DNA of 64,000 bases from Amycolatopsis sp. 2-15 (GCF_030285625.1 NZ_CP127294.1:2738001-2802000), one strand, 5' to 3'; counted from the stretch's first letter, positions 51,547 to 61,620 are shown. Notes: generated by a model not told the origin, from the letters alone. Program-made: numbers and translations.

Positions 51547-54221
51547 ATGGCAGAGGAACCAGAACTGGGCTACCTCGGCACGGCGGGCGCGGTTTCGTGT
51601 TATCTGGCGCGAACGGAACGTCCGTGGGAAGCCGATATCGATGCCATCGTGATTTCCGTCGGCGGCACGCTCGGCACCCTCGGGCACGCGGTCAGCCGGG
51701 AGTTACCCGACGCGGACTGGGAAACGATCGGCTTCGACACGATCACTCCGGAGCTGCCACAAGTTCTCGACATCCGAAACGGCGGGCTCGAGTCCCTGCG
51801 TTTCGCATTGCTCGCGACGCCCCATGATGGTGGTTCGTTCCAAGACCCGACGCTGCCGGCGATTGCCGTGGCGACCGAATCCGTGGTGCGCAAGGCCGCA
51901 GACGTGGGCGCGGTCGCGTTGGGCTTGCCGCTGCTGGGCTCGGGCAGCCTCGGTTTCGAGCCGGGCGCAGTTGCTGACGAAGCGATTCCTGCGGCGGTGA
52001 AGGCGCTTCCAGGCGTCGACGGCGGAAGCCTCCAGCGGCTGGTTTTCCTCTGCCGCGACCGCGCGACGGAAGACGCGATCCTGGCGGCCTGGAACGGCGA
52101 GACGAGTGCGGCCGACCTGGCCGGTGGTGTTTCGAGTGATCGGGTCGACCCCACCGTCGGGATTCCGCTCGAGCGCGACCGCCTCGGCGTCGCGCCGTAC
52201 GTGTCCATGATGGCGACGGTGATCTCCGACCGCAGCACCCCGTTGCCGTTGTCCGTAGGGGTTTTCGGTGAGTGGGGCTCCGGCAAGAGCTACTCATGGG
52301 GCTGCTGCGGGAAGAGGTCGGTCGGCTGGCAAGCTCCGGCAACCCCGCCTACGTGCATGAGGTTGTCCAGATCGGCTTCAACGCCTGGCACTACGCCGAT
52401 GCCAACCTGTGGGCCAGCCTCGGCGACGAGATCTTTCGCCGGCTCGCAGGGCCCGGCCCGAGTGCGCAGGAACGCCGCGTGAAGCTGCGGGAAGAACTCA
52501 GCGGGCGACTCGAGCAGGCCAAGGAGCTCGAGGATGCCAAGGACCAGGCGCAGACAACGGTCGCGAAGCTCCAGGCCGACGTCGACAAAGCCGCTTCGAA
52601 ACGCGAAACCACCGGGAAAGCCCTCGTCCACGCATTGGCGGGCTCCCGGCAGGTGTGGCGGCACCTCGGCGTTCACGACGAGGCCGAGCAAGGCGCGCTG
52701 CTGGTCGAGCAGCTGCGCGGCGCGCTGACCGAGGCCGACGCGCTGCGGAGATCGCCCAAGGACCGCTGGGGCAAGGTCGCGCTGGCCGCGGCCGCGGTGA
52801 TCCTGCTGGTGGGCTTCCTCGTCGCGGTGGTCGCGCCGGCGGCGTGGCAGTGGCTGACGGCGGCGGGCGCCGGGTTCGTCGCCGTGGCCGGCACCGGGAT
52901 CGCGTTCCTGGCCCGGGCCAGGTCGGGAATCCAGGCGCTGCGCGAACTCGGCGACCAGTTGCGCAGCGGGATGGACCGGGCCTCGCCGGAAGTCACCGGG
53001 CTGCTGAACGAGATCCGCAGGACGGAGGCCGACCAGCGGGTCGCCGAGGCTCAGCTGGACGAGGTCGTGGCTCGCGTCGGTGAGCTCGGCCGGCAGTTGA
53101 CCGAGCTGACGCCGGGTCGAAGTCTCTACACGTTCCTCGCCGAACGCGCGCGCGACGACTCCTACCGAGGCAACCTCGGCCTCGTTTCGACGATCCGGAA
53201 GGACTTCGAGCAGCTCGTCGAGCTGATGGCCGACTGGCGAGCGCATCCTGAGCCGGGCGGCAAGGCGATCGACCGGATCGTGCTGTACATCGACGACCTC
53301 GACCGGTGCAGCTCGCGGCAGGTGGTTGAGGTGCTCGAGGCGATACACCTGCTTCTCGCGCTGGAGCTGTTCGTAGTGGTGGTCGGGGTCGATCCCCGGT
53401 GGCTGGTGCGGTCGCTGAGCAGCCACTACGACGAGATCCTCGCCGAGACGCCGGGCGGCGGGCACGTGACGCCCGAGGACTACCTGGAGAAGATCATCAA
53501 CCTGCCGCTGGTCCTGCCCGGCATGTCGTCGGGAAGCCTGCGTCAGTTGCTGCGCTCGCTCGTGCCGGAACGGACCACCGAAAACCGATCCGTCGCCGAG
53601 CCGCCGGCCCCGCCGCCGGTTGCGCAGGAGGCCGTTCCGGACATCGAAGCCAGGTCCGAAGTGGACAGCCGACGGCGGCCCGGGCGGGCCGTGAAACCGC
53701 CGCGCCCGCTCACCGATCGGGAGATCGAGCTGTTGTCCGCCTTGGACCGGCTGGTCGCCACACCGCGCGAGGCAAAACGGCTGTTCAACCTGTACCGGAT
53801 GCTCCGCTCGACCCGGGATCTGTCCGAGGCGTCGCGGTTCCTCGGTGAGGACGGGGAACCCGGCGAGTACCAGGTGGTCGTCGCGCTGCTCGGCTTGCTG
53901 ACCGCGCCGGCCCACCTGCTGGGCAAGGCGCTGGACGGCCCGGCCGACGTGAGCCGGTCGATCCGTGGTGGTCTGGCGCGCCGGTCAAGCGAAGCGACGT
54001 GGGCCGAGTTCGTCGCCGATTGCGAGCCCCGGCGCGAGGGCGGGCGATGGGGGAACGCGGTCGTCGGTGACCTGAGCGAAGAAGAAGCGCGAGACTGGCT
54101 TCGGCTGCACCGAGGACTCACGCAGGTGTCGGCCGCGCTGGAGGTCGACCGCCTGGCCCACTTCCAGAAGTGGGTTCTGGTGATCCGCCGGTTCTCCTAC
54201 GTGCTCTCGCCGGCGGCCTGA
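51547..54221 (+). pseudogene. Macro-like domain fused to a membrane KAP P-loop NTPase (one-base frameshift)
   Basis: N-terminal ~210 residues resemble a macro (ADP-ribose-binding) domain: DIDAIVISVGGTLG, VALGLPLLGSGSLGFEPGAVADEAI, LVFLCRDRATEDAI. Then a KAP-type NTPase: Walker A FGEWGSGKS at about 240-248. After TAC at 52291 one base is missing (TC for TTC) and the protein continues in the next frame as MGLLREEVGRL ... IGFNAWHYADANLW, a coiled coil, two TM helices (about 52.77-52.92 kb), Walker B RIVLYIDDLDRCSSRQVVEVLEAI and VVVVGVDPRWLV. Repaired length about 890 residues. KAP NTPases include phage-exclusion proteins such as PifA. Frameshift may be real or a sequencing error. Confidence 0.8.
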
Positions 54222-54223
54222 GC

Positions 54224-54712
54224 TCACGCCGGGACGCGGACCGACTCACCAGGCGTGTCGGCGCCGAAGCGGGTGATGTCCGTGGCCAGGTCCAGGGGGC
54301 CGTTGTGGGCGCGGTCGGCGTCGGTGATCTGGGACTGCGGGACCAGCCAGCAGATCTCGAACTCCAGGCCGTCCGGGTCCTTGGCGTAGAGGGCTTTCGT
54401 GGTGCCGTGGTCGGTGGAGCCGACGAGGGCGCCGGCGGTCTGCAGGGCGTCGAGGTAGGTCTGGAGGTCCGCGAGGGTGGGGACTTCCCACGCCAAGTGG
54501 TACAGGCCGACGGAACCGGAAGGGGCCGCGGTGGCGTCCGGGAGGGTGAAGAGGCCCAGGTCGTGGTCGTTGTGGGAGTCGGGGGCCTGGAGGAAGACGG
54601 CGCGGTCCGAGGTGTGCACGGCGCGGAAGCCCAGGACGTCGACGTAGAAGGCACTGCTGCGGGCGGCGTCGCGGACCCAGAGGACGGCGTGGTTCAGACC
54701 GCGGATCGGCAT
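54224..54712 (-). CDS. VOC-family (glyoxalase/dioxygenase-like) protein
   Basis: 162 residues from MPIRGLNHAVLWVRDAARSSAFYVDVLGFRAV. Paired beta-alpha-beta-beta-beta modules with metal ligands His (LNHAVL), His (LYHLAWEV) and Glu (DGLEFEICW), as in type I extradiol dioxygenase/fosfomycin-glyoxalase folds. Follows the LysR gene on the same strand. Substrate unknown. Confidence 0.85.
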   Translation of the reverse strand: MPIRGLNHAVLWVRDAARSSAFYVDVLGFRAVHTSDRAVFLQAPDSHNDHDLGLFTLPDATAAPSGSVGLYHLAWEVPTLADLQTYLDALQTAGALVGSTDHGTTKALYAKDPDGLEFEICWLVPQSQITDADRAHNGPLDLATDITRFGADTPGESVRVPA

Positions 54713-54737
54713 GAGCGACTCCTTCACAGCGACGACT

Positions 54738-55702
54738 TCAAACGGGCAACGTGAACGCGGAACCGCCGTCGTGCCACCACTTCCGGTAGAACCGCGAGTC
54801 CTCGACCAAGGCGAGGTACCCGGCGTCGATCTTGGCACACATCTCGTCCACCAGTGAAGCGATCGGGGACTCGGTGCGCCACGCGAGGACCAGTTCACGG
54901 TACAGCGGAGTGCCGGTCAGCGACACCGTCGAGATGCCGGTGCGGTCGGTGCCGATGGGGTAGAGCAGGCAGATCGCGCGGCCCTCGGCGGTGAGGGCGA
55001 ACGCGACGTGCGCCTCGTTCGTCAGGTGGGTGATGCGCTGGTCGAAGCCGGCTGACGCGCAGGTGCGGGCGAAGAACTCGTTCATCCCGCTGTCGTCCGG
55101 GTCGGGCATCACCCACTTCTCGTCCGCCAGGTCGGCCAGCGCGACCTCGCCGCGCGCGGCCAAGGCGTGGTGTTCGGCGACACCGATGAAAAACGGTTCC
55201 CGAAGCAGCAGCCGGTGCTCGACGCCGTCGGGAGGGATCAGCGGGAAGCCCGGGAACGCGCGCATCACCGCGACGTCGAGCTCACCCGAGCGCAGCAACG
55301 CCGTCAACGCGCTGGTTTCGCGGATCGTGCGGCTGGTGACGTCGCGCCGGGGCAGCATGGTCGTCAACGCGTTCACCAGCAGGCTGAACTGCTGCGCCGG
55401 AATCCCGCCGACGCGCACGGGCGCGCCCGCTTCGTGTTGCGCATTGCGGCGCGCCGCGCGTTGCAGGGCGTCGAAGCCGTGCAGCACTTTCTGCGCGTCG
55501 CGCACCAGCTCCGTGCCGGTGTGGGTGGGCAGCACGCCTTCGGCCGAACGGACGAACAGCGGCCCGCCGAGGAACTGCTCGATCCGTTTGAGCTGCGTGG
55601 TCACCGCCGGCTGCGTGAGGTGCAGGCGGCCGCGGCTCTGCGCAGGCTGCCGGCCTCGGCGATCGCGACCACGAGCTCGAGGTGCCGGATTTCCAGGCGC
55701 AT
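54738..55702 (-). pseudogene. LysR-family regulator, frameshifted in the helix-turn-helix
   Basis: The N-terminus MRLEIRHLELVVAIAEAGSLRRAAA starts at 55702. Within the HTH, at GCGGCCGCCTGC near 55628, one base appears missing: frame 1 runs to a stop, while the next frame continues the family pattern LHLTQPAVTTQLKRIEQFLGGPLFVR and the full effector domain to 54738. No start after the shift would restore the HTH. If real, the regulator is dead and the adjacent VOC gene is deregulated. Confidence 0.8.
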
Positions 55703-55779
55703 GGGGAAAACATTATCGCCGGATGCAATAGGGCCGATCCCGTGATGATCATGGCCACACCGCATCGCGCCTGGTTACG

Positions 55780-56388
55780 GTGCCCGGCGTGACATCTCTG
55801 GTCCCCGTTCCGCTCATCGGGAAAGCGACGCTTCCCGTCCTGTTCTCCGACGAAGTGCTGCAGCGGTTCCTCGACGCGGCAGCCATCGAATACGCGTTCA
55901 TCACGCCCGAGGAACCGAGACCGTGTTTCGCCGTGCTGCTCGGCACCTTCGCCGACGACGCGCTGATCGTCTCGGACCTCGCGTTCGGCCGCAACGCTCG
56001 GGTCACCGACCCGAGCGCGCGTGAGGAGTTCGCGACCACGATCGTGCCGAAATTCGGCTCTGCGTATGAGAATTCGGTGCGCGCGTGGTGGCTCGATCCC
56101 GCCGATCTGCTGGGCATCACCCGCGAAGCCGACGCGCGTGGTCTGGACGTGCTCGGCTCCGTCCACCTGCACCCGGACTGGCACCGCCTCGGGCCTGAAT
56201 GCGAACGCGGCCGCCCGCTGAGCGAACGCCCGACGCCGATGGACGCGTACGTCTTCCGCAGCGCGGGTTGGCCGCTCAACGTCGTCTGTTACCTCGAACG
56301 GCAGCACGGCGAGTTCTACTACTCGCTGGCCGCGTGGAACGGCGACTGCGAATCGCTGCCACTGCGCGTCGGGATGGTGACGGCGTGA
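55780..56388 (+). CDS. JAB/JAMM (MPN) metallopeptidase-like protein
   Basis: 202 residues from GTG (a second GTG 9 bases on is possible). After a beta-rich N-terminal half (CFAVLLGTFADDALIVSDLAFG), SVHLHPDWHRLGPECERGRPLSERPTPMD resembles the JAMM zinc motif (H-x-H-P ... S/T-x-x-D). The upstream catalytic Glu is not certain. Bacterial JAMM proteins cleave or process small modifier-like proteins or peptides. First of three coupled genes. Confidence 0.6.
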   Translation: MPGVTSLVPVPLIGKATLPVLFSDEVLQRFLDAAAIEYAFITPEEPRPCFAVLLGTFADDALIVSDLAFGRNARVTDPSAREEFATTIVPKFGSAYENSVRAWWLDPADLLGITREADARGLDVLGSVHLHPDWHRLGPECERGRPLSERPTPMDAYVFRSAGWPLNVVCYLERQHGEFYYSLAAWNGDCESLPLRVGMVTA

Positions 56389-56753
56389 ACGAGTCGATCC
56401 GAGCCCTCTGGCGCACCATGGCCGACGGCTGGGCGCGCGGCGACGCAACGCAGTTCGCCTCCGTCTTCGCGTCCGATGTCGACTTCGTCAACGTGCGCGG
56501 CGAAAGACTCGTCGGCCGCGAAGCCGTGGAGACGGGCCACGCGCAGCTGTTCGCCACGGCCTATCGCGGCACCAAGTTGTCCGCCGAAGTCACGCTGATC
56601 CGCCGGCTGTCGCCTGAGCTTTCGCTCGTGCACGCGACGTCGGAGATCGGGCCCGCCGGCGTGGTGACGCACGCGCAAGCCGTGGTCCGCCACGACGGCG
56701 AGCCGACGATCGCGGCTTTCCACAATATGATCCCGAAGGGACCCACCGCATGA
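56385..56753 (+). CDS. SnoaL-like / SgcJ-EcaC family protein
   Basis: 122 residues from GTG overlapping the previous stop. Cone-shaped alpha+beta barrel family: IRALWRTMADGWARGDATQFASVFASDVDFVNVRGERLVGREAV. Members act on or bind small organic molecules, often in secondary metabolism. Coupled on both sides. Confidence 0.8.
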   Translation: MNESIRALWRTMADGWARGDATQFASVFASDVDFVNVRGERLVGREAVETGHAQLFATAYRGTKLSAEVTLIRRLSPELSLVHATSEIGPAGVVTHAQAVVRHDGEPTIAAFHNMIPKGPTA

Positions 56754-57127
56754 CCCGCCCTCGCCTGCGCCACCTCGCCTTCGTCGTCCAGGACGCGAAG
56801 CGCATGGCCGCGTTCTACTGCGAGCAGTTCGGCATGGAGCTGTTCCACACCGACCCCGACGGCAGCCACTTCGTGACCGACGGCTACCTCAACCTGGCGC
56901 TGATCCAGCAGCAGCTCGACGGCGACGTCGCCACCGGCTTCAACCACTTCGGTTTCCAGGTCTCGGAAATCCCGCCAATTGCCGAGAAGCTCGCCGAAGC
57001 GGGCGTCCCCCGACCGGTGTTGCGCGGCGGCGACCGCCCGTTCGCCGAATACCGGGCAATCGACCCGGAAGGCAACTGGTTCGACCTGTCCGAGCACGGT
57101 TTCCTGCCGCCGGGCCTCGCGGAGTAG
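56750..57127 (+). CDS. VOC-family protein
   Basis: 125 residues; ATGA overlap with the SnoaL-like gene. LRHLAFVVQDAKRMAAFYCEQFGMELFH, FNHFGFQVSE and DPEGNWFDLSEHGF show the VOC metal-ligand pattern (His, His, Glu/Asp). Third gene of the JAMM-SnoaL-VOC operon; convergent with the SAHH-like gene (stops adjacent). Confidence 0.85.
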   Translation: MTRPRLRHLAFVVQDAKRMAAFYCEQFGMELFHTDPDGSHFVTDGYLNLALIQQQLDGDVATGFNHFGFQVSEIPPIAEKLAEAGVPRPVLRGGDRPFAEYRAIDPEGNWFDLSEHGFLPPGLAE

Positions 57128-58267
57128 CTAGCGCAACGCGGCCACGAGGTCGGTCGCGATGCGGTGCTCGACATTTGCGGGCACGGGCTGCACCTCGTCG
57201 GCCAGCCCGCCCGCGGCGACGGCGGCGAGACTGCGGGCCTGAAGCGTGAGGCCGAGGTCCATGGCCTGGATGGAGTTCCCGTTGGCGGCCGTGAGGTTGA
57301 GCATCCGGCCCTGGTCGAGCAGTACGATCTCGCGGCCGTCGTCGAGGACGTGGCCCGTGCGTCGCGAAGGCGCGCCGTACTCGACGGTGCGGACGGTCTT
57401 TTCGGCGAGCGCCGCCTGGTCGATCTCCCACGCGAAGTGCCCGACGCCGGCGAGCACGGCGCCGTCGCGCAACGCCGCGAGCTCGGCCGCGCCCAGCACG
57501 CCGGGGTGGCCGGTGGCGGTGAACACCAGCTGCGCGTCGGAGACGACCTCGGTGGCGGAGCCGACGCTGTGACCGTTGAGGATCGCTTCCAGCGCGCGCA
57601 TCGGCTCGGTGTCGCAGACCGACACGCGCGCGCCGAGCCGGCTCAACGTGTCCGCGACGCCCTTGCCGCACGGCCCGTAACCGAAGACCGCGGCGCGCAT
57701 CCCCGGCACCATGAGGTTGGTGGCGTTGAGGAAGCCCTGCACCACACTCTGGCCGACGCCGAACTCGTTCTCCACCAGGAGTTTCAGCCGCGAGTCGTTG
57801 ATCACGACCACGGGCTTGCCGAGCCGCGCTTTCGTTTCACGGAGCCGGATTCCGCCCGTGGTGGTCTCCTCGGTGCCGCCGAGGTAACCCGCCGGGGTGC
57901 CGGAGCCGAGGAGCGACACCGTGAGGTCGCCGCCGTTGTCCAGCGTGAGGTCGGGCTCGACCTCGAGCACGCGCTCGATGTTGCGGGCGTGCTCGGCCTC
58001 GCCGTCGCTGCGCCTGGTGAACACGGCGACGCCCAGCTCGCTCAGGGTGTCAGCGACGTCGTCGTGGGTGGTGCCGGGCGAGCCGGTGAGCCGCACGTCG
58101 ACGCCGGAGCGGACGAGCAGCGTCACGAGCGCGGCGGTCTTCGGCTCGACGTGCAGGCACATCGCCAGCCGCTGGCCGGCGAGCACCGGGGTCAGTTCGG
58201 CGACCGCCTGCGCGGTGAGCGGCATGTGCTTGAGCGCCCAGGCCGTGGCGGGATGGGTTTCGGGCAT
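57128..58267 (-). CDS. S-adenosylhomocysteinase-like NAD-binding protein
   Basis: 379 residues. SAHH features: MCLHVEPKTAALVTLLVRSGVDV, LDNGGDLTVSLL, TEETTTGGIRLRE, ENEFGVGQSVVQGFLNATNL and the NAD-binding AAVFGYGPCGKGVA. It is 50-100 residues shorter than usual SAHH and lacks the C-terminal PDHYRY-type segment that reaches the partner subunit's NAD. The central region is conserved enough for NAD-dependent hydrolase chemistry on SAH or a relative, but canonical function is doubtful. Confidence 0.75.
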   Translation of the reverse strand: MPETHPATAWALKHMPLTAQAVAELTPVLAGQRLAMCLHVEPKTAALVTLLVRSGVDVRLTGSPGTTHDDVADTLSELGVAVFTRRSDGEAEHARNIERVLEVEPDLTLDNGGDLTVSLLGSGTPAGYLGGTEETTTGGIRLRETKARLGKPVVVINDSRLKLLVENEFGVGQSVVQGFLNATNLMVPGMRAAVFGYGPCGKGVADTLSRLGARVSVCDTEPMRALEAILNGHSVGSATEVVSDAQLVFTATGHPGVLGAAELAALRDGAVLAGVGHFAWEIDQAALAEKTVRTVEYGAPSRRTGHVLDDGREIVLLDQGRMLNLTAANGNSIQAMDLGLTLQARSLAAVAAGGLADEVQPVPANVEHRIATDLVAALR

Positions 58268-58414
58268 GACTGTGTTCCTCTTCGGTTGTGGTGACGTTCG
58301 AACGGGGACGGACGGCGTCGTCAGCCGTAGAAGTCACACCGGTAGGAGTGGTCGCCGAAGATCGGCGTCACGAGCTCCTGCCGACGAGTACACACGCCAC
58401 CACGATAGCCCAGG

Positions 58415-59167
58415 TCAGAGCGGGTGCTCCAGCCACACGTTCGGCTCCACGTACACGCCCAGGTCCTGCGCTACCGACCCGAGCACGGGCGCGATTCCGC
58501 CGGGCACGGTCGTGAGGCCGTCGCCGGGCCGCACGCCGGTCCATTCCTCCCACTGGTCCAGCGTGCCCGTGACGGTCATCGCGAACGGCGCGATCTTCAC
58601 CAGCCGTGCGCCCAGCCGTTCGTGGTTACGCAGCCAGGGATCCGCCGGCCGGCCCTGCTCGTCCCGCCGGGCGAGGTAGTCCACAATGGACTCGACGGCG
58701 TGGTCGGCCTTGCCCGTCGGACGCACCGGCACCACGAGCCGCGACAGCCCCGCGCGCCGCGCCCGGTTCTTCAGCTCCGTGAGCGCCAGCGCCGCGACGC
58801 CCTGGCCTCGCGCGCGCTCGGCGACGTTGACCTCCAGGGCCACCAGCGTGGTCGGCTCGCGGTCGTCCATCACGTCCTGCGCGGCCCACAGCAGCGCGCC
58901 GTCCCAGCCGTGGTCCGGCAGCTCGGTGCGCTCTTCCGTCGGGTACGCCACGGGGATCGCCGCCGCGCGGGCCACCGGCACGTCGTCTTCCAGCAGCACC
59001 AGGAAGAACTCCGGCCAGCGCGCCGCCAGCCGCGCGGACGCCGCGAGGTCGCCGATCACGTCGTGCGCCAGGAACTCCCCGCCGACCACCCCCAGCTCCA
59101 GCGCGGGCCGGCGCAAGTCCGGACGCGTCGCGAGGTCCTCGACTCGCACGGCCGGCTCGCCGCTCAC
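58415..59167 (-). CDS. GNAT-family N-acetyltransferase
   Basis: 250 residues from GTG (VSGEPAVRVEDLATRP). The acetyl-CoA site is VALEVNVAERARGQGVAALALTELKNRARRAGLSRLVVPVRP, motif A of GNAT. Both termini are longer than a minimal GNAT. Substrate unknown. Confidence 0.8.
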   Translation of the reverse strand: MSGEPAVRVEDLATRPDLRRPALELGVVGGEFLAHDVIGDLAASARLAARWPEFFLVLLEDDVPVARAAAIPVAYPTEERTELPDHGWDGALLWAAQDVMDDREPTTLVALEVNVAERARGQGVAALALTELKNRARRAGLSRLVVPVRPTGKADHAVESIVDYLARRDEQGRPADPWLRNHERLGARLVKIAPFAMTVTGTLDQWEEWTGVRPGDGLTTVPGGIAPVLGSVAQDLGVYVEPNVWLEHPL

Positions 59168-59288
59168 GACCGGGCACCGCTTCTCCCGCCGGAAGCCGAG
59201 GGCGGCTCCGGACAAGGGACGAGGTGACCGGCGACGTTCATAGCTCGCAGGGTAAACCGCGAATCCTCGGGACAGCCCCAGAATTCGA

Positions 59289-60017
59289 TCATCGCACCGG
59301 CAAGGCCTGCCTGCGCCGGGCCAGCGCGGCCGGGTCGAGCGTGGCGCGCGTGCCCGCCTGATGGCCTTCGCGGTACCCCGAACCCGAGAGCCGGCGCGGT
59401 GCGGCCGCGCGCAGGTCGCCGTACTCGCGGTCGAACGCACTCTGCACGAGCGTGGTCCGGTCGCGCACCACCAGCTCGGCCGACTGGACGCCCGAGCCCG
59501 AGTACTCGCGCGCGGCCGTGTCTTCCGCCCGCACCAGCCGATCGTGCACAGCGCGCGCGAAACCGTGCAGCCACGTGCGGCGGTACGCGGCGAGCGACTC
59601 GCGGAACACCCGGTCGTCGGGCCGCACGCGCGTGAGCTGCGTGCTCGCCTGGAGCAGCAGGCTGGTGAACAGCAGCTCCACGCGCCCGAGGTCGGACTTG
59701 AAGCCGAACACCGTGACCGCGTCCACGCCCTGGCCCACCCGGTGCAGCAACGTGCGGCAGCGCAACGGGTACGCGATGTTCGTGAGCAGGCTCGCCTTGT
59801 CGCGGCTGTACGGGTTTTCGATGGGGATCTTCAGCACGGTGATGTCGTCCGAGCCCTGCCCGGCAGCGGCGAGCATCGCGTTGTCGATGCCGTACCGGGC
59901 GATCAGCTCGGCCGCCTTCGTGTTGTACAGCTCGGCTTCTTCCGCGGTCACCGCCGGGTCTTCGGCCTTGGCGAGCAGCTTGCGGATGCGCTCCAGCTGC
60001 GTGTCGTGGGCGGGCAT
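59289..60017 (-). CDS. DUF2786-domain protein
   Basis: 242 residues from MPAHDTQLERIRKLLAKAEDPAVTAEEAELYNTKAAELIARYGID, the DUF2786 signature, followed by a helical region of about 160 residues with basic residues. Widespread in actinobacteria and phages; function unknown. GGAGAGGGGG before the ATG is a strong RBS. Faces away from the divergent FAD oxidoreductase. Confidence 0.85.
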   Translation of the reverse strand: MPAHDTQLERIRKLLAKAEDPAVTAEEAELYNTKAAELIARYGIDNAMLAAAGQGSDDITVLKIPIENPYSRDKASLLTNIAYPLRCRTLLHRVGQGVDAVTVFGFKSDLGRVELLFTSLLLQASTQLTRVRPDDRVFRESLAAYRRTWLHGFARAVHDRLVRAEDTAAREYSGSGVQSAELVVRDRTTLVQSAFDREYGDLRAAAPRRLSGSGYREGHQAGTRATLDPAALARRRQALPVR

Positions 60018-60147
60018 GATCCCCCTCTCCTGCTGGGCCGGGCCCGGGCGGGCCGGCGTGGGGTCCAAGGTAGGCGCGGGGTACGACAATATTCGATCAG
60101 GTGTTCGGACACGTGGCAGGGTGCCCGCGTGTCGATACGATCCGTGA

Positions 60148-61620
60148 GTGGATTCGTCCGGGGACACTCGCGCCGCCCCTGATGCCGTGGTCGTCGGCTC
60201 CGGCCCCAACGGCCTGGCCGCCGCCGTGCTGCTGGCCCGCGCCGGTCTCGCGGTCGACCTGCACGAAACCGCTCCGGAGCTCGGCGGGGGCGCGCGTTCG
60301 GCGCGCCTGTTCGACGCCGAGGTGATCCACGACGTCTGCTCGGCCGTGCACCCGATGGTCGTCGCTTCGCCGTTCTTCCAAGGCTTCGACCTCGCCGCGC
60401 ACGGCGTCGAGCTTTGCCGGCCTGAAGTCGCGTACGGGCACCCCGTCGACGAGCGCCGCACCGGCCTCGCGAACGCGGACCTCGACCGCACCTGCGCCCG
60501 CCTCGGTGCCGACGGCGAGCGCTGGCGCCGCCTGATGGGACCGCTCGTCGAGCACACCGCCGAGATCACCCGACTGCTGCTGGGCGACCTCAGACGTCCA
60601 CCACGGCCGTCCGACTTGAACGCTGCCGCCCTGCTGGCGCCGCGGATCCTCGCGCTCGGCACCGGCGTCGACGAGGTCCTGTTCCGCGGTCCCGAAGCCC
60701 CCGCGTTGCTCGCCGGCGTCGCCGCACACCCGATGGGCCGGCTGCCGTCGCTGGTCGGCGGGGGCACCGCCCTGCTGCTCGGGCACCTCGCGCACGCCGG
60801 CGGCTGGCCGGTTCCGCGTGGAGGTACCCAGGTCCTCACCGACGTGCTCGCGGCCGATTTCGTCGCGCACGGCGGCCGCGTCCACACCTCCAGCCGCGTC
60901 ACGGACCTGCGGGAGTTCGCGAAGACACGCGCCGTGCTGCTCGACGTCAGCCCACGTGGCCTGCTCGATCTCGCGGGTCCCTTCGCGCCACCCGGCTACC
61001 GTCGCGCGCTCGAGAACGTGCGCTACGGGCCGGGGGCGGCGAAGGTCGACTTCCTCGTGTCGGAGCCGATCCCGTGGCGGGAGCCGGAGCTGGCCAAGGC
61101 CGCGACCGTCCACATCGGAGGGACGGCCGCGCAGGTCCGCGCAGGCGAGAACACCGTGGCCGGCGGGCGGCGCGCCGAGGAACCGTACGTGCTGCTCGCC
61201 CAGCCGATGGCCGCCGACCCGTCGCGCGGTCTTCCGCACAAGCAGCCGATCTGGGCCTACGCCCACGTGCCCAACGGCGATCCACTCGACGCCACCGATG
61301 TCGTCCGTCGTCGCATCGAACGCTTCGCCCCGGGCTTCGGCGACACGATTCTCGCGTCACGCGGGGTTCCCGCGGCCGAGCTGGAGAACTACAACGCGAA
61401 CTACGTCGGCGGCGACATCTCCGGCGCCGCCGTGACGCTGCGGCAGCTGCTCGCCCGCCCGGTCGTCCGCTGGAATCCCCACACGACCCCGTTGAGCGGC
61501 GTCTACCTCTGTTCCAGCGCGACCCCGCCGGGCCCCGGTGTGCACGGCATGGCCGGCTTGCACGCCGCGAAAACCGCGCTGCGGCGCGAATTCGGCCTCT
61601 CGCTACCCGCCGGCTGGTGA
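60148..61620 (+). CDS. FAD-dependent oxidoreductase, phytoene desaturase-like
   Basis: 490 residues from GTG. Dinucleotide-binding motif VVGSGPNGLAAAVLLARAGLAVDLHE near the start, GGGARS, a substrate domain, and a C-terminal FAD-closing GVYLCSSATPPGPGVHGMAGLHAAKTAL. Related to carotenoid desaturases and isomerases but without a carotenoid cluster nearby. Substrate unknown. Confidence 0.88.
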   Translation: MDSSGDTRAAPDAVVVGSGPNGLAAAVLLARAGLAVDLHETAPELGGGARSARLFDAEVIHDVCSAVHPMVVASPFFQGFDLAAHGVELCRPEVAYGHPVDERRTGLANADLDRTCARLGADGERWRRLMGPLVEHTAEITRLLLGDLRRPPRPSDLNAAALLAPRILALGTGVDEVLFRGPEAPALLAGVAAHPMGRLPSLVGGGTALLLGHLAHAGGWPVPRGGTQVLTDVLAADFVAHGGRVHTSSRVTDLREFAKTRAVLLDVSPRGLLDLAGPFAPPGYRRALENVRYGPGAAKVDFLVSEPIPWREPELAKAATVHIGGTAAQVRAGENTVAGGRRAEEPYVLLAQPMAADPSRGLPHKQPIWAYAHVPNGDPLDATDVVRRRIERFAPGFGDTILASRGVPAAELENYNANYVGGDISGAAVTLRQLLARPVVRWNPHTTPLSGVYLCSSATPPGPGVHGMAGLHAAKTALRREFGLSLPAGW

